Source of the DNA: Chitinophagaceae bacterium
GTDB taxonomy: Bacteria > Bacteroidota > Bacteroidia > Chitinophagales > Chitinophagaceae
Assembly: GCA_017307755.1 (NCBI GenBank)
Contig: JAFKGQ010000009.1
Coordinates: forward strand, 248,001 to 312,000
DNA length: 64,000 nucleotides
Reading direction: 5' to 3'
The position numbers and the translations under genes are program-made. Shown piece after piece: positions 34,400 to 43,689 of the stretch. Positions within the stretch are counted from its first letter, which is position 1. Each line of letters opens with the position of its first letter. The notes below the pieces were generated by a model. The model did not search any database, was not told where the DNA came from, and saw only the letters and a program-made list of their open reading frames with translations.

Positions 34400-35869
34400 C
34401 TAGAGAGCGATGAGGCTTTGATCTTTTCTTTCTAAAAGAGATTGTCCTGTCAGGTATTCGTCCACTTTACGGGCGCATTCCCTGCCTTCGCTGATGGCCC
34501 AGACCACCAGGGATTGTCCCCGTCGCATATCGCCCGCGGTGAATACTTTTGCGATATTGGTCTGGTAGCTTTTTTCGGGTGCTTTTACGTTGCCTCTTTC
34601 GTCCAGTTCTACGCCCAATTCCTGGAGGAGTCCCTGGTGTTGGGGGTGGACGAAGCCCATGGCAAAGAGGGCCAGTTCGCAGGGGATCTCTCTTTCGCTG
34701 CCGGCTACTTCCACAAAGCTGGCGGTGCGTCCGTCCTCGGTGAGTTTCCATTCGAGGGTGACGATCTTCAGCGCCTTGAGGTGACCATTTTCGTCGCCGA
34801 TGAATTCTTTTGTGGCCACGGCCCAGTGTCTGTCCGCCCCTTCTTCGTGGGAGGAGGAGGTTTTTAGCGTCATGGGGTAAGTGGGCCAGGGCATATGGGC
34901 TGTACGGGCTTCCGGGGGTTTGGGCAGCAGCTCGAATTGGGTGACTGAGCGGGCTTTGTGTCTATTGGAAGTGCCGACGCAGTCGCTGCCTGTGTCACCG
35001 CCACCGATGACCACTACATTTCTGCCGGTGGCCATGATGTCTTCACTGTCTACCGGGATATTGCTGACGCGTTTGTTTTGTTGTTTTAGGAAGTCCATGG
35101 CGAAATGGATGCCTTTTAATTCCCTGCCGGGAACGGGTAGATCGCGGGGGATGGTAGAGCCTCCGGCCAGGACGATGGCATGGTATTCCCGCAGCAGATC
35201 ATTGATGCTGACATTTACGCCTACGTTGGCATTACATTTAAAGGTGATGCCTTCTTCTTCCAGCAACTTTATCCGGCGGGCCACTACCCATTTTTCGAGT
35301 TTGAAGTCAGGGATCCCGTAGCGGAGGAGGCCTCCGGGTTCATCGTCTCTTTCGAATACGGTGACTGTGTGGCCGGCGGCGTTGAGCTGGTCGGCGGCGG
35401 CAAGACCGGCGGGGCCGGAGCCTATGACGGCTATCTTTTTGCCTGTGCGGACGGTGGGTTTTTTTGCCTTTACGAGGCCTTTTTCGAAGGCTATTTCGAT
35501 GATATGTTTTTCTATTTCCTCGATGGCCACAGGCGGCTGGTTGATACCCAACACGCAGCTGCTCTCGCAGGGGGCGGGGCAGATACGGCCTGTGAATTCG
35601 GGGAAGTTGTTGGTGGAGCTGAGGATGTCGTAAGCATCCTGCCAGTTCTGTCTATAGACGGCGTCGTTGAACTCGGGGATCACGTTGCCCAGGGGGCATC
35701 CGTGATGGCAAAACGGGATGCCGCAGTTCATACAACGGGACGCCTGCTGATTCAGCTGGGTGTCCTTGTAGAGGGATACGAATTCCCTGTAGTCATTCTT
35801 CCTTTCTGTCACGGAGCGTTTGGAAGGTAATTCTCTGGTAAATTCCAGAAATCCGGTGGGTTTGCCCAT
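34400..35869 (-). CDS. gltD: Glutamate synthase, small subunit
   Basis: The start ending at 35869 (MGKPTGFLEF) is chosen because the family begins this way; the frame is open 31 codons above through an inverted repeat. The 489-residue protein has the N-terminal iron-sulphur cysteines in CMNCGIPFCHHGCPLGNVIP near residue 47, the FAD loop VIGSGPAGLAAADQL near 155 and the NADPH loop VVIGGGDTGSDCVGT near 290. It passes electrons from NADPH to GltB. It follows gltB after a 131-base spacer and ends the unit at a terminator. Confidence 0.95.
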   Translation of the reverse strand: MGKPTGFLEFTRELPSKRSVTERKNDYREFVSLYKDTQLNQQASRCMNCGIPFCHHGCPLGNVIPEFNDAVYRQNWQDAYDILSSTNNFPEFTGRICPAPCESSCVLGINQPPVAIEEIEKHIIEIAFEKGLVKAKKPTVRTGKKIAVIGSGPAGLAAADQLNAAGHTVTVFERDDEPGGLLRYGIPDFKLEKWVVARRIKLLEEEGITFKCNANVGVNVSINDLLREYHAIVLAGGSTIPRDLPVPGRELKGIHFAMDFLKQQNKRVSNIPVDSEDIMATGRNVVVIGGGDTGSDCVGTSNRHKARSVTQFELLPKPPEARTAHMPWPTYPMTLKTSSSHEEGADRHWAVATKEFIGDENGHLKALKIVTLEWKLTEDGRTASFVEVAGSEREIPCELALFAMGFVHPQHQGLLQELGVELDERGNVKAPEKSYQTNIAKVFTAGDMRRGQSLVVWAISEGRECARKVDEYLTGQSLLERKDQSLIAL

Positions 35870-35903
35870 TTCTCTGCTTTGTTTGTTAATTTTTAGTCTT
35901 TCC

Positions 35904-35989
35904 GGCCACAGAGAACAACGGAGTGGCTGAGTCACACATGAGAGCCTACTCCGCGTTCTCAATTCCTTGGCTCTGTTGTCTCTGTGGGC
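35904..35989 (-). repeat. Inverted repeat in gltB-gltD spacer
   Basis: The arms GGCCACAGAGAACAACGGAG (35904-35923) and CTCTGTTGTCTCTGTGGGC (35971-35989) are complementary except for a few positions and enclose a 47-base loop. It could form a large intercistronic stem or be a pair of dispersed repeats in inverted order. Confidence 0.55.
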
Positions 35990-36000
35990 GGTGCGGCCGT

Positions 36001-39000
36001 CTATGAACGGACCGTCTGTTTATGGCTTTTTTCCAGTAATACTTTTTTATAATCCGTCGGGAATACTTTTACAAAATGCTGCAACTGATTTTCAAAATCG
36101 TCGAGGACGAATTTGGCGACGGCGCTGTCCGTGTAGGCATAGTGCCGCTGGATCATGTCTTTCAGCTCGGCGATATCGCCGGGGCCTACCGGGTCCAGTT
36201 CGACCATCTCCTTGTTGCATAGCGAAGGGAACACGCCTCTTACGTCGTATACATAGGCGATACCGCCACTCATACCTGCCGCGAAGTTGCGGCCTGTATT
36301 GCCCAGGATGACGACCCTTCCTCCTGTCATGTACTCGCATCCGTGGTCGCCCACGCCTTCCACTACGGCTTTCACACCGGAGTTACGGACGGCGAACCTT
36401 TCTCCTGCCTTACCCCGGATGAAGGCTTCACCGGAGGTGGCGCCATAGAAGGCTACGTTACCGATGATACTGTTTTCTTCGGGGACAAAAGCCGCGTTGG
36501 GGGATGGGTAGACGATGAGTCTGGCCCCCGAGAGTCCTTTCCCGAAGTAGTCGTTGGCATCACCTTCGAGTTCGAGCGTAACGCCATTGGTGTTAAAGGC
36601 GCCAAAGCTTTGGCCTGCCGTACCGGTGAACTTAAAGTGCAGGGTATCTTCCGGCAGTCCGGCGGCTTTGAATTTTTTGGATATCTCGTTGGAGAGGATG
36701 GTACCTACGGTCCTGTCGGTATTCCTGATCGCAAAGGATGCGTAGACCTTTTGTTTTCCGTTGAGGGCTGGTGATGCGGCGTCCAGCAGCTTCCAGTCCA
36801 GCACGCCTTCCAGTCCATGGTCCTGTTCTTCCTGTTTGTGCAGACCCGTATACAGGGAGGCGGGTTCTTTGTACAGGATGGGAGAAAGGTCCAGCCTGCT
36901 GTATTTCCAATGGTGGACGTCTTCTCTGACCTGCAGGCAGTCCACCTGTCCCACCATTTCGTCGATGGTGCGGAAGCCCAGCTCGGCCATCACTTCTCTT
37001 AATTCCTGGGTGATGAACTTAAAGAAGTTGACCACGTGGTCGGGGTCGCCGGTGAAGCGTTTGCGCAGTTCGGGATCCTGGGTTGCTACGCCGACGGGGC
37101 AGGTGTTCAGGTGGCATTTGCGCATCATGATACATCCTTCCACTACGAGGGCGGTGGTGGCAAGGCCCCATTCTTCCGCGCCGAGTAAGGTGGCGATGGC
37201 GATGTCCCGGCCTGTCTTCATTTGTCCGTCGGCCTGCAGAACTACGCGGCTGCGGAGCTTATTTTTTACGAGGGTCTGGTGGGATTCGGCCAGGCCGAGC
37301 TCCCAGGGTAAACCTGCGTGTTTGATAGAGCTGATAGGTGAGGCGCCTGTACCGCCGTCGTGACCAGAGATGAGGATGACATCGGACTTTGCTTTGGCGA
37401 CGCCTGCTGCGATGGTGCCTACGCCGGCTTTGGACACGAGCTTGACGCTGATGCGTGCGGCACGGTTGGCATTCTTCAGATCGAAGATCAGCTGTGCCAG
37501 GTCCTCGATGGAATAGATATCGTGGTGGGGCGGGGGGGAGATAAGGCCTACTCCGGGTGTGGAGTGGCGTACTTTCCCTATCCAGTCATCGACCTTGTGA
37601 CCGGGGAGCTGGCCGCCTTCACCGGGCTTGGCGCCCTGCGCCATTTTTATCTGGAGCTCGTCGGCCATGGTGAGGTAGTAGCTGGTGACGCCAAACCGGG
37701 CCGATGCCACTTGTTTGATGGCTGAGCGCATGGAGTCGCCGTTGGGCATGGGTTCATAGCGGAGTTCGTCCTCACCGCCTTCGCCCGTATTGCTTTTTCC
37801 TCCCAGGCGATTCATGGCGATGGCCAGGGTGGAGTGTGCTTCGTGAGAGATGGAGCCAAAGGACATGGCGCCTGTGGCGAAACGTTTGTAGATGCTCTCG
37901 GCGGGCTCTACCTCTTCCAGGGAAATGGAAGGGCGGTTGCGTTTGAACGTGATCAGGCTTCTCAGCGTAGCTGCCTTTTCGCTCTGATCGTTCACCAGCT
38001 TGGAGTATTTTTTAAACGTATTGTAGTCATTCATCCGGGTGGAGTACTGCAGCAGGTGGATGGTCTGGGGGTTGAAAAGGTGGAATTCGCCTTTTCTTTT
38101 CCACTGGTAAACACCACCGACGGGTAGTCTTTCCACGGGAATGTCCTTGCGGCTGAATGCGAAATAGTGTTTGGAAAGAGTCTCTTTTGCAATTTCATCC
38201 AGACCCATGCCTTCGATGCGGGAGGTGGCGCCGGAGAAATATTTATCTACTACTGTTTTATTCAGTCCAATGATCTCGAATATCTGTGCGCCCTGGTAGC
38301 TCTGCAGGGTGGATATACCCATTTTGGAGAAGACCTTTAGCAGACCGTCGCAAACGGCCTTGATATAGTGTTTCTTCAACTGTTCGGCATCGAGGTCTGT
38401 CTGCAACTTACCTGTCAGCTTCATATCCCGGATGCTGGAGAGGGCGAGGTAGGGGTTGATGGCGGTAGCGCCGAACCCGATGAGACAGGCAAAGTGGTGT
38501 ACTTCCCATACGTCGCCTGCTTCCACGATGATACCTACCTGTCCCCGGTAACCTTTGCGGATGAGGTGGTGGTGTATGGCGGAGGTGGCGAGCAGTGAGG
38601 GGATGGGCGCGTGATCGGAGTCGATGGCTCTGTCGGTGAGGATCAGCACTTCGAAGCCGTCTTCCACGGCGTCTACTGCGTACCGGCAGATGCGGTCCAG
38701 CCCGGCCTGGAGGGACCCTGGTTTACCGTCGGCGCGGAAATAGATCTGGAGGGTCTTTGCCTGGAAGACGCCGGTGTCGATGCTGCGGATCTTTTCCAAC
38801 TCGTGGTTGTTCAGCACGGGATGTTTGAGCGCTACGCTGTGACAGGCCAGGGGGTCTTCTTCCAGCAGATTGGCATTGCCGCCAACGAAGCTGGCGAGGG
38901 ACATTACCAATCTTTCGCGAATGGGGTCGATGGGCGGATTGGTCACCTGGGCGAAGAGCTGTTTGAAATAGCTGCTGAGGTGCTGGGGCTGATCGCTCAG

Positions 39001-40521
39001 CACGGCCAGGGGAACGTCAGTGCCCATGGAGCCAATAGGTTCCTTACCATCCAGCGCCATGGGGGCGATGAGGGTATCCAGGTCTTCGGTGGAATAGCCG
39101 AAGGCCTTTTGATATTTAAAGATCTGTTCGGTTTCCAGGTGCGTGAACAGCACTCTGGGCTCGGGCAGCTCTTCCAGACGTATCTTGTATTTGTTCAGCC
39201 ATTCGGCATAAGGTTTCTGGGAGCAGATGGCGCTTTTCAGCTCGTCATCGCTGATGATGCGCTCCTGTTCCAGGTCAACCACGAACATTTTGCCGGGCTG
39301 TAATCTTCCTTTTTCTTTTACCAGCCGGGGGTCGACGGGGAGGGCGCCTGTTTCGGAGGCCATGATCACTCTATCGTCGGTGGTAACGCAGTAGCGGGAG
39401 GGGCGGAGTCCATTGCGATCCAGGGTGGCGCCGATGATCTTCCCATCCGTGAAGGAAATGGAGGCGGGCCCGTCCCAGGGCTCCATGATGGAAGCATGGA
39501 ACTCGTAGAAAGCTTTTTTTACGGGATCCATGTGTTCGTTGCCGTCCCATGCTTCGGGGATCAGCATCATCATGACATGGGGGAGGCTTCTGCCACAGAG
39601 GGTCAGCAGCTCGATGACATTATCCAGACAAGCACTATCGGACTGGCCTTCTGCGATGATGGGCAGGAGCATGTCCATCTCCTCTTTTGTAAAATAGGGA
39701 GAGGTAAAGCCCTTCTCGCTTGTTTTTAGCCAATTCAGATTGCCTTGTAAGGTATTTATCTCCCCATTATGTGCGATGAACCGGAAGGGCTGGGCCAGCT
39801 TCCAGGAGGGGAAGGTATTGGTGGCAAAGCGGGAGTGGACCAGGCCGAAGGCGGAAACAAGCCGCTTGTTACTCAGGTCCGGGAAGTAATGGCGTACCTG
39901 GCTGCTGGTGAGCTGACCTTTATAGACGACGGTCTTATAAGACAAGGAGGCTACGTAAAAGCCGATGGTGTCCTTTTTGATCGTATTGTTGATGGTATTG
40001 CCGGCATAATTGCGCAGGAGGAATAGCTTTCGTTCAAATTCGTCCGACTGCTTGATATGGTCGGGGCAGGCGATGAACACCTGTTCCATTTCGGGTTCTA
40101 CGGACAATGCGGTAGCGCCGATGCCATCGGGGTTTACGGGTACTTTACGGTAGCCCAGGATCTCCAGTCCCAGCTTTTCGGCTGAACGGGAGAAGATGTC
40201 CCGGCATTCTTCTTTCAGGCGGATGTCGCGGGGGAAGAACAGCATGCCTACGCCGTATTTACCATAGGGGGGTAAATGGATGCCCAGCTTTACGCATTCG
40301 TCAAAGAAGAATTCATGGGGTGTCTGGATCATGATGCCTGCGCCGTCACCCGTATTGTTCTCACAACCACAGGCTCCACGGTGCTCCATGTTTTCCAGGA
40401 TTGTCAGCGCGTCCGAGATGATCTGGTGGGATTTGTTGCTTTTGATGTTGGCCACGAACCCAATACCGCACGCATCACGCTCAAACTCAGGAGAGTATAA
40501 ACCTTTGCTTACCATACGCAA
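36001..40521 (-). CDS. gltB: Glutamate synthase, large subunit
   Basis: The 1506-residue protein makes glutamate from glutamine and 2-oxoglutarate. Its glutaminase Cys is in FERDACGIGFVANIK near residue 18, exposed after cleavage of a short propeptide. FMN-domain blocks (SGHDGGTGASPISSIKHAG) and the 3Fe-4S cysteines in MRKCHLNTCPVGVATQ lie near 1145. The C-terminal GXGXG helix domain includes GRVVILGNTGRNFAAGMSGG. The start at 40521 or two codons later (MVSKGLY) are both possible. With amt upstream of the assimilation flow and gltD downstream in the operon, the genes form an ammonium assimilation route. No glnA is in the window. Confidence 0.96.
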   Translation of the reverse strand: MRMVSKGLYSPEFERDACGIGFVANIKSNKSHQIISDALTILENMEHRGACGCENNTGDGAGIMIQTPHEFFFDECVKLGIHLPPYGKYGVGMLFFPRDIRLKEECRDIFSRSAEKLGLEILGYRKVPVNPDGIGATALSVEPEMEQVFIACPDHIKQSDEFERKLFLLRNYAGNTINNTIKKDTIGFYVASLSYKTVVYKGQLTSSQVRHYFPDLSNKRLVSAFGLVHSRFATNTFPSWKLAQPFRFIAHNGEINTLQGNLNWLKTSEKGFTSPYFTKEEMDMLLPIIAEGQSDSACLDNVIELLTLCGRSLPHVMMMLIPEAWDGNEHMDPVKKAFYEFHASIMEPWDGPASISFTDGKIIGATLDRNGLRPSRYCVTTDDRVIMASETGALPVDPRLVKEKGRLQPGKMFVVDLEQERIISDDELKSAICSQKPYAEWLNKYKIRLEELPEPRVLFTHLETEQIFKYQKAFGYSTEDLDTLIAPMALDGKEPIGSMGTDVPLAVLSDQPQHLSSYFKQLFAQVTNPPIDPIRERLVMSLASFVGGNANLLEEDPLACHSVALKHPVLNNHELEKIRSIDTGVFQAKTLQIYFRADGKPGSLQAGLDRICRYAVDAVEDGFEVLILTDRAIDSDHAPIPSLLATSAIHHHLIRKGYRGQVGIIVEAGDVWEVHHFACLIGFGATAINPYLALSSIRDMKLTGKLQTDLDAEQLKKHYIKAVCDGLLKVFSKMGISTLQSYQGAQIFEIIGLNKTVVDKYFSGATSRIEGMGLDEIAKETLSKHYFAFSRKDIPVERLPVGGVYQWKRKGEFHLFNPQTIHLLQYSTRMNDYNTFKKYSKLVNDQSEKAATLRSLITFKRNRPSISLEEVEPAESIYKRFATGAMSFGSISHEAHSTLAIAMNRLGGKSNTGEGGEDELRYEPMPNGDSMRSAIKQVASARFGVTSYYLTMADELQIKMAQGAKPGEGGQLPGHKVDDWIGKVRHSTPGVGLISPPPHHDIYSIEDLAQLIFDLKNANRAARISVKLVSKAGVGTIAAGVAKAKSDVILISGHDGGTGASPISSIKHAGLPWELGLAESHQTLVKNKLRSRVVLQADGQMKTGRDIAIATLLGAEEWGLATTALVVEGCIMMRKCHLNTCPVGVATQDPELRKRFTGDPDHVVNFFKFITQELREVMAELGFRTIDEMVGQVDCLQVREDVHHWKYSRLDLSPILYKEPASLYTGLHKQEEQDHGLEGVLDWKLLDAASPALNGKQKVYASFAIRNTDRTVGTILSNEISKKFKAAGLPEDTLHFKFTGTAGQSFGAFNTNGVTLELEGDANDYFGKGLSGARLIVYPSPNAAFVPEENSIIGNVAFYGATSGEAFIRGKAGERFAVRNSGVKAVVEGVGDHGCEYMTGGRVVILGNTGRNFAAGMSGGIAYVYDVRGVFPSLCNKEMVELDPVGPGDIAELKDMIQRHYAYTDSAVAKFVLDDFENQLQHFVKVFPTDYKKVLLEKSHKQTVRS

Positions 40522-40668
40522 TTAATAGATTAGACTTTTTTCAATTTTTTATATAAATCCTTAGATATTATTCTAAGGAGAATAGCAAGCAATCGAATAA
40601 AGTTACGTAAAAATTCCTATTTAATTAAATTTCCGTTAATTAATGTTTTTCACAGGAGTGGATAGTTT
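40522..40668 (-). promoter_or_regulatory. gltB upstream region with candidate -7 box and hairpin
   Basis: On the minus strand TAACTTTA near 40600 resembles a -7 box but lacks a TTTG at the right distance. CCTTAGA/TCTAAGG forms a 7-pair hairpin nearer gltB. Both are tentative. Confidence 0.35.
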
Positions 40669-41895
40669 TTACACCAGATAACTGAACAAAGTGTCGTTTT
40701 TATTCAGCTCTGTATAGGATACGTTATACTTTTTCATGTTGTCCAATAAGGTATGGTAGTCTTCCTTATTGGTAAGCTCGATGCCTACCAGTGCGGGGCC
40801 GGCGTCCTTGTTATGTTTTTGCATGTATTCGAAGCGGGTGATATCGTCGCCGGGTCCGAGCACATGGTTGACAAATTCTTTCAGGGCGCCGGGTCGTTGG
40901 GAAAAACTGATAAGGAAATAGTGTTTTAGTCCTTCGTATTGGAGGGACCGTTCCTTTATCTCCTGCATCCTGTCGATGTCGTTATTGCTGCCGCTGACGA
41001 TGCAGACGACGTTTTTTCCTTTTATGACTTCTGCGTAATCATCCAGGGCTGCGATGCTGAGGGCGCCGGCCGGCTCGACGACGATGGCGTCTTCGTTGTA
41101 CAGTTTCAGGATGGTGGAGCAAACTTTCCCTTCGGGCACGAGGTGCATATCGTCCAGCACTTCCCGGCAAATGGAGAAGGTGAGATCGCCTACTCTTTTT
41201 ACGGCGGCGCCGTCGACGAACCTTTCGATGTTGGCGAGGGTCACGGGGTGACCTGCTTTTAGCGCTTCCTTCATAGAGGGGGCGCCTTCGGGTTCCAGCC
41301 CGACGATCTTTGTAGCCGGGGACCAGGTCTTGAAATAGGCGCCTACACCGGATGCCAGGCCTCCGCCGCCCACGGGTACGAACAGGAAGTCTATCTCGGA
41401 CTGGTCTTCGAGGATCTCTACTGCGACGGTGCCTTGTCCTTCAATGATCCTGGGATCTTCGAATGGGGGGATAAAGGTCATCCCATTTGTCTCTGTGTAT
41501 TGCCGGGCTGCCACTGCGCAGTCGTCGAAGGTGTCCCCTGTGAGGACGATCTCGATATTATCTTCCCCGAACATCCTGGTCTGGGTGACCTTTTGTTTGG
41601 GGGTGATGATGGGCATGAATACGACGCCTTTTACACCGAGCTTACGACAGGAATAGGCAAAGCCCTGGGCATGATTGCCTGCGCTGGCGCATGCGACGCC
41701 TTTTTGTAATTGCGTTTTGGGCAGACTGACCATCATGTTATAGGCTCCTCTCAACTTATAAGAGCGTACGACCTGGAGGTCTTCTCTTTTCAGGAAGACC
41801 CGGCAGCCGTATTTCCGGGAGAGGTTGTGGTTATAGGCCAGGGGCGTACGGGTGACCACTTTTTTCAACCGTTGCTCGGCTGCGAGGAAATCCAT
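40669..41895 (-). CDS. ilvA: Threonine dehydratase (threonine ammonia-lyase)
   Basis: The protein turns threonine into 2-oxobutanoate, the entry to isoleucine. The PLP lysine is in REDLQVVRSYKLRGAYNMM near residue 50, the glycine loop in VPVGGGGLASGVGAY, and a C-terminal ACT-like regulatory part begins with KHYFLISFSQRPGALKEF. I chose MDFLAAEQRL (ATG ending at 41895, 408 residues); the frame is open to an ATG at 41952 that overlaps the ilvC stop, but that N-terminus would run through a perfect 12-pair hairpin. It is the last gene of the ilv operon and links it to the threonine pathway. Confidence 0.92.
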   Translation of the reverse strand: MDFLAAEQRLKKVVTRTPLAYNHNLSRKYGCRVFLKREDLQVVRSYKLRGAYNMMVSLPKTQLQKGVACASAGNHAQGFAYSCRKLGVKGVVFMPIITPKQKVTQTRMFGEDNIEIVLTGDTFDDCAVAARQYTETNGMTFIPPFEDPRIIEGQGTVAVEILEDQSEIDFLFVPVGGGGLASGVGAYFKTWSPATKIVGLEPEGAPSMKEALKAGHPVTLANIERFVDGAAVKRVGDLTFSICREVLDDMHLVPEGKVCSTILKLYNEDAIVVEPAGALSIAALDDYAEVIKGKNVVCIVSGSNNDIDRMQEIKERSLQYEGLKHYFLISFSQRPGALKEFVNHVLGPGDDITRFEYMQKHNKDAGPALVGIELTNKEDYHTLLDNMKKYNVSYTELNKNDTLFSYLV

Positions 41896-41896
41896 T

Positions 41897-41923
41897 AGAG
41901 GAGCCTGCATCGCAGGCTCCTCT
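41897..41923 (-). repeat. Perfect hairpin at ilvC-ilvA junction
   Basis: AGAGGAGCCTGC and GCAGGCTCCTCT form 12 perfect pairs around a 3-base loop. TAATG follows on the transcript, and its ATG is the preferred ilvA start. It looks like a lone relative of the double-hairpin elements and could limit ilvA translation. Confidence 0.6.
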
Positions 41924-41944
41924 CTGGAAGGTATAGTGAGATCA

Positions 41945-43030
41945 TTAAGCATTTACTGCCGTCTTTGCTTGTTTTTGTGCAGCAGGTTGATTTTCGGGAC
42001 GAAGACTTCTGACCGTCTTGCCTGCTTGCCACAGTTCGCTTTCCCTCAGCTCTTTCAGTTCGGCTTCCAGTTTTTCGCGGTAGTCGGGCTGGCTGTTGGA
42101 GTCGATGGAGCGTTGGGATTCTTTGCCGGAAGCTACACTCTCGTACAATTCGTTGAATACGGGAAGGGTAGCGTCCCGGAATTTCTTCCACCAGTCCAGT
42201 GCGCCTCTTTGCGCGGTGGTGGAGCAATTGGCGTACATCCAGTCCATACCGTTCTCAGCTACGAGGGGCATGAGGGATTGGGTCAGTTCTTCCACTGTCT
42301 CGTTGAATGCTTCAGAGGGAGTGTGTCCTTTTTTGCGTAATACTTCGTACTGGGCAGCAAAGATCCCTTGAATGGCTCCCATCAAGGTTCCGCGTTCGCC
42401 CGTGAGATCGCTGAATACTTCTTTTCTGAAATCAGTCTCGAACAGATAGCCACTGCCTACGGCGATGCCGAGGGCTATGACACGGTCCTTTGCTTTGCCG
42501 GTGGCATCCTGGAAGATAGCGTAGCTGCTGTTGAGGCCGCGACCCTGGAGGAACATCCTTCTCAGGGAAGTGCCGGACCCTTTGGGAGCGACCAGGAATA
42601 CGTCCACGTCCTTGGGAGGAATGATACCTGTCTGCTCATTGAAGGTGATGCCGAAGCCGTGGGAGAAGTACAGGGCCTTACCGGGCGTGAGATGTTTTTT
42701 TACGGTGGGCCACAATTGGATCTGGGCGGCATCGCTCAGCAGATAGCAGATGATGGTGCCTTTTTCCAATGCTTCTTCGATGTCGAACAGGGTCTGGCCG
42801 GGGACGAAACCATCCCGTACGGCTTTATCCCAGGACTTGGAATTCTTCCGCTGGCCTACGATCACGTTGATACCATTATCTTTTTGATTCAGCGACTGGC
42901 CAGGTCCCTGGACACCATAGCCTATGACGGCTACTACTTCATTCTTCAAAACCTGCTGTGCTTTGGCGAGGGGGAATTCTTCCCTTGTTACTACATTTTC
43001 TTCCACGCCGCCGAAATTTAATTTTGCCAT
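41945..43030 (-). CDS. ilvC: Ketol-acid reductoisomerase
   Basis: The 361-residue protein is of the short (class I) length. The NADPH loop reads VAVIGYGVQGPGQSLNQKD near residue 35 where most enzymes have GYGSQGHAHALN, and the phosphate-binding loop is GQRKNSKSWDKA. Metal-ligand regions such as ETDFRKEVFSDLTGERGTL near 200 are present. It rearranges and reduces acetolactate and acetohydroxybutyrate. The C-terminal tail (ENQPAAQKQAKTAVNA) is an extra Ala/Lys-rich stretch. It lies between ilvN and ilvA in the operon. Confidence 0.94.
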   Translation of the reverse strand: MAKLNFGGVEENVVTREEFPLAKAQQVLKNEVVAVIGYGVQGPGQSLNQKDNGINVIVGQRKNSKSWDKAVRDGFVPGQTLFDIEEALEKGTIICYLLSDAAQIQLWPTVKKHLTPGKALYFSHGFGITFNEQTGIIPPKDVDVFLVAPKGSGTSLRRMFLQGRGLNSSYAIFQDATGKAKDRVIALGIAVGSGYLFETDFRKEVFSDLTGERGTLMGAIQGIFAAQYEVLRKKGHTPSEAFNETVEELTQSLMPLVAENGMDWMYANCSTTAQRGALDWWKKFRDATLPVFNELYESVASGKESQRSIDSNSQPDYREKLEAELKELRESELWQAGKTVRSLRPENQPAAQKQAKTAVNA

Positions 43031-43080
43031 GTTATTCTGTTTTTTTGGGATGTGTGATTTTTTTATTGATGGGTTAATAA

Positions 43081-43677
43081 TTACATGGTGAAGACCTTGT
43101 CCTGCTGGTCGAGATATTCGTTTTCCACCACCTCTTCCCCGGGCTCTGTCTTTTCGAACTCCTTTAGTTTTTCATGAAAACCGTGGCTGTCTTTGATGAT
43201 GGCTACCCGGGCGCTGCGGACAAACTCGATGAGTCCGTATGGTTCCAGAACCTCCACTAATCTGGCTGTCTCTTCTCTTTGTCCCGTGGTTTCGAAGACG
43301 GTGTAGTCCTTACGGATGACTACAGCCCGTGCTCCATATTCACGCAGGAGGCGTTCAACCTTTACCTTTTCCGCTATCTCTTCGGTGGGCACTTTATAGA
43401 GGGCCAACTCCTGCCAGATGATCTCGTCATCGGTGTTGTAATAGGCTTTCAGGATATCTACCTGTTTTTCTATCTGCCGGCAGAGCTTCCTCACTACTTC
43501 TTCCGTCTCGTTGATGACGATGGTAAAGCGGTGGATGCCTTCTACCTCGGAGGGGGAGGTGTTGAGGCTCTCGACATTGATCTTACGACGGGAGAACAGG
43601 ATGGCGATGCGATTTAGCAGGCCTATCTGGTTTTCCGTGTAGACGGTGATGGTGTATTGCTCTTTATTTGGGTTCAT
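43081..43677 (-). CDS. ilvN: Acetolactate synthase, small regulatory subunit
   Basis: The 198-residue protein has the N-terminal ACT domain typical of IlvH/IlvN (YTITVYTENQIGLLNRIAIL, then RRKINVESLNTSPSEVEGIHRF) and a C-terminal regulatory domain containing FETTGQREETARLVEVLEPYG in two blocks. It normally binds valine and activates the catalytic subunit. It is separated from ilvB by an inserted methyltransferase gene, which is unusual because the two subunits are commonly adjacent. Confidence 0.94.
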   Translation of the reverse strand: MNPNKEQYTITVYTENQIGLLNRIAILFSRRKINVESLNTSPSEVEGIHRFTIVINETEEVVRKLCRQIEKQVDILKAYYNTDDEIIWQELALYKVPTEEIAEKVKVERLLREYGARAVVIRKDYTVFETTGQREETARLVEVLEPYGLIEFVRSARVAIIKDSHGFHEKLKEFEKTEPGEEVVENEYLDQQDKVFTM

Positions 43678-43689
43678 TTTTTTGAGTGT

